From contig BRON01000007.1 of assembly GCA_024345305.1 (NCBI GenBank), positions 1,426,001 through 1,490,000 on the forward strand: 64,000 nt of DNA. Reading direction: 5' to 3'. Below are positions 60,259-64,000 of the stretch, one piece after another. Positions within the stretch are counted from its first letter, which is position 1. The number at the start of each line of letters is the position of its first letter. Origin of the DNA: Mrakia gelida (lineage: Eukaryota; Basidiomycota; Tremellomycetes; Cystofilobasidiales; Mrakiaceae). Below the pieces are notes generated by a model. That model saw only the letters and a list, made by a program, of their open reading frames with translations, searched no databases and was not told the origin of the DNA. The translations under genes and the position numbers were made by a program.

Positions 60259-62536
60259 TCAAATCACCCTCCTCGCAAACGAACCATCCACCGCCGGCGC
60301 CGACACCGTCCGACTCGAAGAACCTATTGAAGCTCTAGGTGAAGGTCCTAGTCCGAAGTCTCTCGACCCCTCCTCCGCCATCATCCCAGATCCCCAAGCA
60401 GCGAAGACGGGTCTCGTAGGACGAGCAAGCTCGACTCCGAACTCCTCGCCCCCCATCCCTCCCCCTTCCTTCACATGCGGCTCGTCGTCCACCCTCAGCG
60501 TCGCCTCGCTCCATCTCTTCAGGCTCCTCCATTTCCCTGGCGTGCTTTGGCTTCCTCGGAAGTGATGGTGGTCGTCGATCCGAGTTGTTTCCTCCATCAT
60601 GTTGTTCAGAGTCGCGATCGAGTCGCGGTGGTTGGGGTCTGCTCCTGCTGCTGAGGCTTGGACTTGACGAGGTCGGAGAATCGAGAAGAAGAAGGTAACG
60701 GAGTAGGCTTGGCCGAGGATGAGAGTCGGAGGAGGGGACCAGCTGAACGAGGAAAGAAAGAAGGGAGAGAGAGTCAGCCGTGGACGACGCGACGACTTCG
60801 ACGAAGCAGACGAGAAGGTCTGAGACTTACCCGCTCGCAGGACTGAGAGCACAAAGCGATGAGGAAAGGGAGAGAGATGGGGTCAGTTAGATCGTCGAGG
60901 TAACAAGAGACGAGAGGTCGCACGTTACGAAGAAGAGAACGATCGCCCAGAGTTGAATCCTGGAATTTCGAGACGAGGGTCAGCTTGGAAGATAATGAGG
61001 GCCAGCGAGGGTCAAACGAAGTACTCACAGAACAAGTAAGATCCCACCTCCGATCATGGTAGTGATCAGCGATTGTAGGACCTGGTTTGAGCCCTTGAAG
61101 TTCGACTGCCGAAAACGAACGAGGACGCGTCGAGTCAGCTTCCTGCTTTCGGACCTCGACTCACCCTCGTTTGGAAGGTCGAGATACCTTGGCTCGGTAG
61201 CATTCCATACTCATAGTGGTGGCGAGTAGGACGTCAACGATCTGGAACGCGAATAAGAGAAAACGCGTGAGTGCCGAACACCGACGACGCGAAGAACGAG
61301 CGACTCCGTTCGCGAAAGACTCACACCATTCATCACCAGCGACCCAGTTTTCAGAGCAGCGAAAGCCTTCTCGTTCCCAGGTATCGAAAGAAGATCAAGG
61401 CTGGAATGAGTCCAAAGACCCGAAGAAGGTCAGCTCGCGTCTCGTTTCGATCCCTCTCTCGCCTCGGAGAATTCGAGACTCACAAAGACTCAGCATTCCA
61501 CATCACTCCAGCAGCTCCCAGCCTCATCCCGAACGCTCCCAAGATCCCAACACCGAACGCCAGCCTCAACATCCACCTCCATACCCTCTTTTCCGGCGCG
61601 AGCGCTTTCAGGAAAGCGAGACAACGAACAGCGAGACAGATCTCGCAGATAAAGATGAGGGCGGCTTCGAAGAGGGGGGTGGTGAGGTTGGAAATTTGGC
61701 CGTGGAAGGAGAGGAAGTAATCCATTTGGCCTGCGGAGAAGATTCGAGAGTCAGGAAGCGAAGAGAACGACGAGCTAGGAAAGAGGAAAACGCACCGAAG
61801 TGAGCGCCGAGAGTCTGAGCGAGAGAGAAAAGATGTCAGCGCGTTGACAGACCAGAGGAGATATGGGCCTTAGCTTACCTCTATAGTTCCAACCATCAGG
61901 ATGATGCTCTCCACGACGTTGATCACAAGGATAAGCTAGACGAGCGAGCGAAATAAAAAACGCGTCGAGAAGTCAGCTTGGTTTCTCCTTCGTCGCCATC
62001 TCGCTCGTCGAGGAGAGAAGAAAGGCAAGAAGAACGCACTAGAGTCATCTGCTGAGTCCGCCTTCCTCCAGCATCGAACGTCCGCTGAAAGAAAGCTGAA
62101 GCTAACACCTTCATCGTCGGTCAAACAAAAACGAAGTGAAGCAGGTCAGCTTCGTCTCTCACTCCTCCTCTCCGCTCTCCTTCTCGTTTCCCCAAAAAAG
62201 GCGAGCAGAATCTCGAAGAACAGGACTAGAGGGACGACTCACCACAATCATCCCCAACCCAAACGCACTTCAATCAACGAAATCCCCAACCCAAGTCAGC
62301 TTCGTTCTCTCCTCCCCCTCTCCCTGCCGTCTCTCCCTCTTCCCCACCCCACCCATCTCCCCTCCTCATCACCCACTCTAAAACCCTTCTCTTCGTACTC
62401 ACTTCATAACCACCCCGACCAACAACGGACCCACCACATTCACGCACAACGGATCCTGCTCCGCGTCCGTCAACCCCATGTCCATTCGAGTTCGACTCCC
62501 TCCGAAGATGTCGCAGCGCGCTAGAGGTTGGACCAT
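60259..62536 (-). CDS. Multi-span integral membrane protein, DUF6534-like
   Basis: Unknown function; a basidiomycete-typical membrane family (DUF6534) is the best guess. The likely start ATG is at 62536 (MVQPLARCDIFGG) or the in-frame MDMGLTDAEQD shortly after. Hydrophobic segments in order: VNVVGPLLVGVVMK, AFGLGMIVVLASAFF, LILVINVVESIILMVGTIE, LFEAALIFICEICLAVRCLA, WMLRLAFGVGILGAFGMRLG, then IVDVLLATTMSMECYRAK, LITTMIGGGILLVL, IQLWAIVLFF and TLILGQAYSVTFFFSIL. This is about seven or more spans, followed by a soluble tail with RDSIATLNNMMEETTRIDDH. Stop TGA 60259-60261. The tail after the last span (LATLN-type motif) resembles DUF6534 proteins. Exon edges in the first third are approximate. 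Confidence 0.55.
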
Positions 62537-62591
62537 TCCGTTGCGACGAGCTGAAAAGATGCGAAGAGGATGAAGGAAAGAAGGAGAAAAG

Positions 62592-62640
62592 AGGGAGGAA
62601 GGGGAGGAAGGGGAGGAAGGGGAGGAAGGGGAGGAAGGGA
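62592..62640 (+). repeat. G-rich decanucleotide tandem repeat (GGAGGAAGGG)n
   Basis: About five direct copies of a 10-nt unit, followed by 7-nt ACGAGGG-type repeats to about 62660. Lies in the upstream region of the membrane protein gene. The regularly spaced G runs could form a quadruplex on the plus strand. Confidence 0.7.
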
Positions 62641-62956
62641 CGAGGGACGAGGGACAAGGGGAGCAAACAGAGAAGAGGGACGTTGGGTCGGGTCGGTCTG
62701 GGCGTTGGATCTGACGACGTCGGTGGAAACGAAGAGGCCCTTTAAAGATCGGCTCGGCTCGGCTCGGATTCATTTCTTGAGGAGGTGGCGAGCGAAGGTG
62801 GGGTTGGGATTGCGATGAGAGGAGGAGGAGCGAACCGCGTCGTCGAAGTTGGCTCGCGACGAGAGGGGTTGGGTGAGCACGAGTAGGTCTGTATACGCAC
62901 CATCTATACCACACCGTCTACCAGCAGTCTATGTATGTAGAGGAAGGCGGAGAGCG

Positions 62957-64000
62957 TTAAGCGAGAGCCTTGAGAACCTCAGGACGATCCTTCTCTTGCG
63001 CCCAAAAGGGACGAGGGACTTCGAATCCTCTGCGAAGACGAGAAGAGAAAGAGGAGAGGAGTCAGCCTTCTTAAGCCGTACTAGAGGTGATTGGGGGAAG
63101 GGGCATACTGGGTTGTTCGACCGTAGCTGCGAGGAACAAAGCAGAGGTCAGCGACGACGAGGAAGACAAAGGGAAAGGAGGACGCGTCGTCGTCGAGTCG
63201 AACGAACCTGATCCCTCCCAACCTCGAAACGATAGCCGTCCCCTCCTGCTTCAACACCCCCTTCTCCTCGTCCCACGCGCTCTCAAGGACATGGATCTTC
63301 CTGATCCTCCCGAACTTCACATCACCACCACCGACAAAACAAAGCAGAACACAACCCAAATCAGCTTCCTCCCTCTTCTCTCCTTCTCGCCCGTTCGTCT
63401 CTCAAAAACTCACCACAACATGTCCCCCCGTCTCCATCCCTTCATCATCCGTCACCGCCCACTCATGATGCAGCGTACACTCCATACTAAACACGCTCTC
63501 TCCCACCCTCGGCGGTCCCACAACCGTACTCTTCACAGGCGTCAACCCCGACAGGGCCCACTCGCTCACGTCGGAGGTTGCGTCGACGGAGGTGTAGTTG
63601 GCTGCTTCGAGAAAAGTTTCCGAGATCATGGAGACGACGAACTCATTTGTGGAGAGGATGTTCTGGTAGGAGTCTTTTCCGTTGGGGTTGGAGGCGGAGG
63701 GGGAGATGGAGATCATGAGGAGGGGAGGGGAGCCGGAGACGAGGTTGAAGAAGCTAGGTTTGGAGGAACGAGCGAGGAAGAAGGACGAGGAGAGGATGAA
63801 TTTCAGCCTTCTTATCCTGAACCAAATCCGAGCGGTGAGACATCTGAGCTCGGGGGATGAAACTCACGAGTAAGGAGCGAGGTTGAGCGTGCCGTCGAGG
63901 GAGACGGTCGAAAGAAACGCGATGGGTCGAGGAGCCTGTTGAGAGCAAGAAACGAGGTCGGAGAGTCAGCAAAGTGGTAGAGGCTAACAAGAGGTGTGTT
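62957..64000 (-). CDS. Flavin reductase-like (FMN-binding split barrel) protein, 5' partial
   Basis: Flavoprotein of the flavin-reductase-like family; fungal members are mostly uncharacterised oxidoreductases. The 5' end is beyond the window. Conserved FMN-barrel strands are visible: APRPIAFLSTVSLDGTLNLA (63.85-63.94 kb), FFNLVSGSPPLLMISISPS, KDSYQNILSTNEFVVSMIS, ETFLEAANYTS, then ALSGLTPVKSTVVGPPRVGE and ECTLHHEWAVTDDEGMETGG. C-terminal exons give GDVKFGRIRKIHVLESAWD, IVSRLGGISYGRTTQGFEVP and end RPEVLKALA with TAA at 62957-62959. At least five introns are inside the window. Confidence 0.85.

Overview
The window is nuclear DNA from an intron-dense, GC-rich basidiomycete fungus. Nearly every gene is cut by many short introns (mostly about 55-120 bp) with GTGAGT-type donors, a CTGAC branch-site core and CAG/TAG acceptors. 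The gene families (SOG2, SEC3, CPS1, YOR1-like ABC transporter, PDX1, Dal5-type permease, expanded BTB proteins, DUF6534-like membrane protein), together with codon and intron style, point to a Pucciniomycotina yeast of the Microbotryomycetes (Rhodotorula/Sporobolomyces/Leucosporidium relatives). That placement is inference. All gene boundaries were spliced by eye.

Layout, left to right. 1-7 kb: 3' part of a YOR1-like ABCC transporter (+). 7.5-10.6 kb: ZUP1-type deubiquitinase with two zinc fingers (+). 10.9-14.1 kb: M20 vacuolar carboxypeptidase S (+). 14.3-16 kb: GT25 glycosyltransferase (-). 16.3-20.6 kb: SGD1/NOM1 MIF4G-MA3 nucleolar protein (-). 21.1-24.9 kb: ADAM metalloprotease (-). 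25.4-26 kb: doubtful small gene (-). 26.3-27.1 kb: intronless BTB protein (-). 28.26 kb: tRNA-Gly(GCC) (+). 28.9-34.1 kb: SOG2 (-), divergent from SRP54 (+, 34.3-37.7 kb). 37.9-38.1 kb: decayed inverted copy of part of the permease gene found at 47 kb. 38.7-40 kb: second BTB gene (-), head to head with a broken leucine-rich/F-box-like gene (+). 41.5-45 kb: RAP1GDS1-like armadillo protein (+). 45.3-48.6 kb: allantoate-permease-family MFS transporter (+). 48.9-54.4 kb: exocyst SEC3 (+). 55.5-58.2 kb: vitamin B6 synthase PDX1 (+). 58.7-60.2 kb: short-chain dehydrogenase (+). 60.3-62.5 kb: multi-span membrane protein (-). 63-64 kb: flavin-reductase-like protein (-), running off the right end.

This is a housekeeping stretch with no metabolic cluster, transposase or CRISPR. 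SOG2, SEC3, SRP54 and RAP1GDS1 all touch polarity and secretion, but nothing in the layout shows they act as a unit. What stands out is splicing. There are microexons of 3, 6, 9, 9, 11, 12 and 12 nt that fall inside conserved protein motifs. There is a zero-length AG|GT junction in PDX1 intron 1, a GC-AG intron exactly at the NNAG motif of the dehydrogenase, a tandem exon duplication at the end of SRP54, a recurrent palindrome GACGCGTC just upstream of branch sites, and a duplicated two-intron block whose introns are better preserved than the exon between them.
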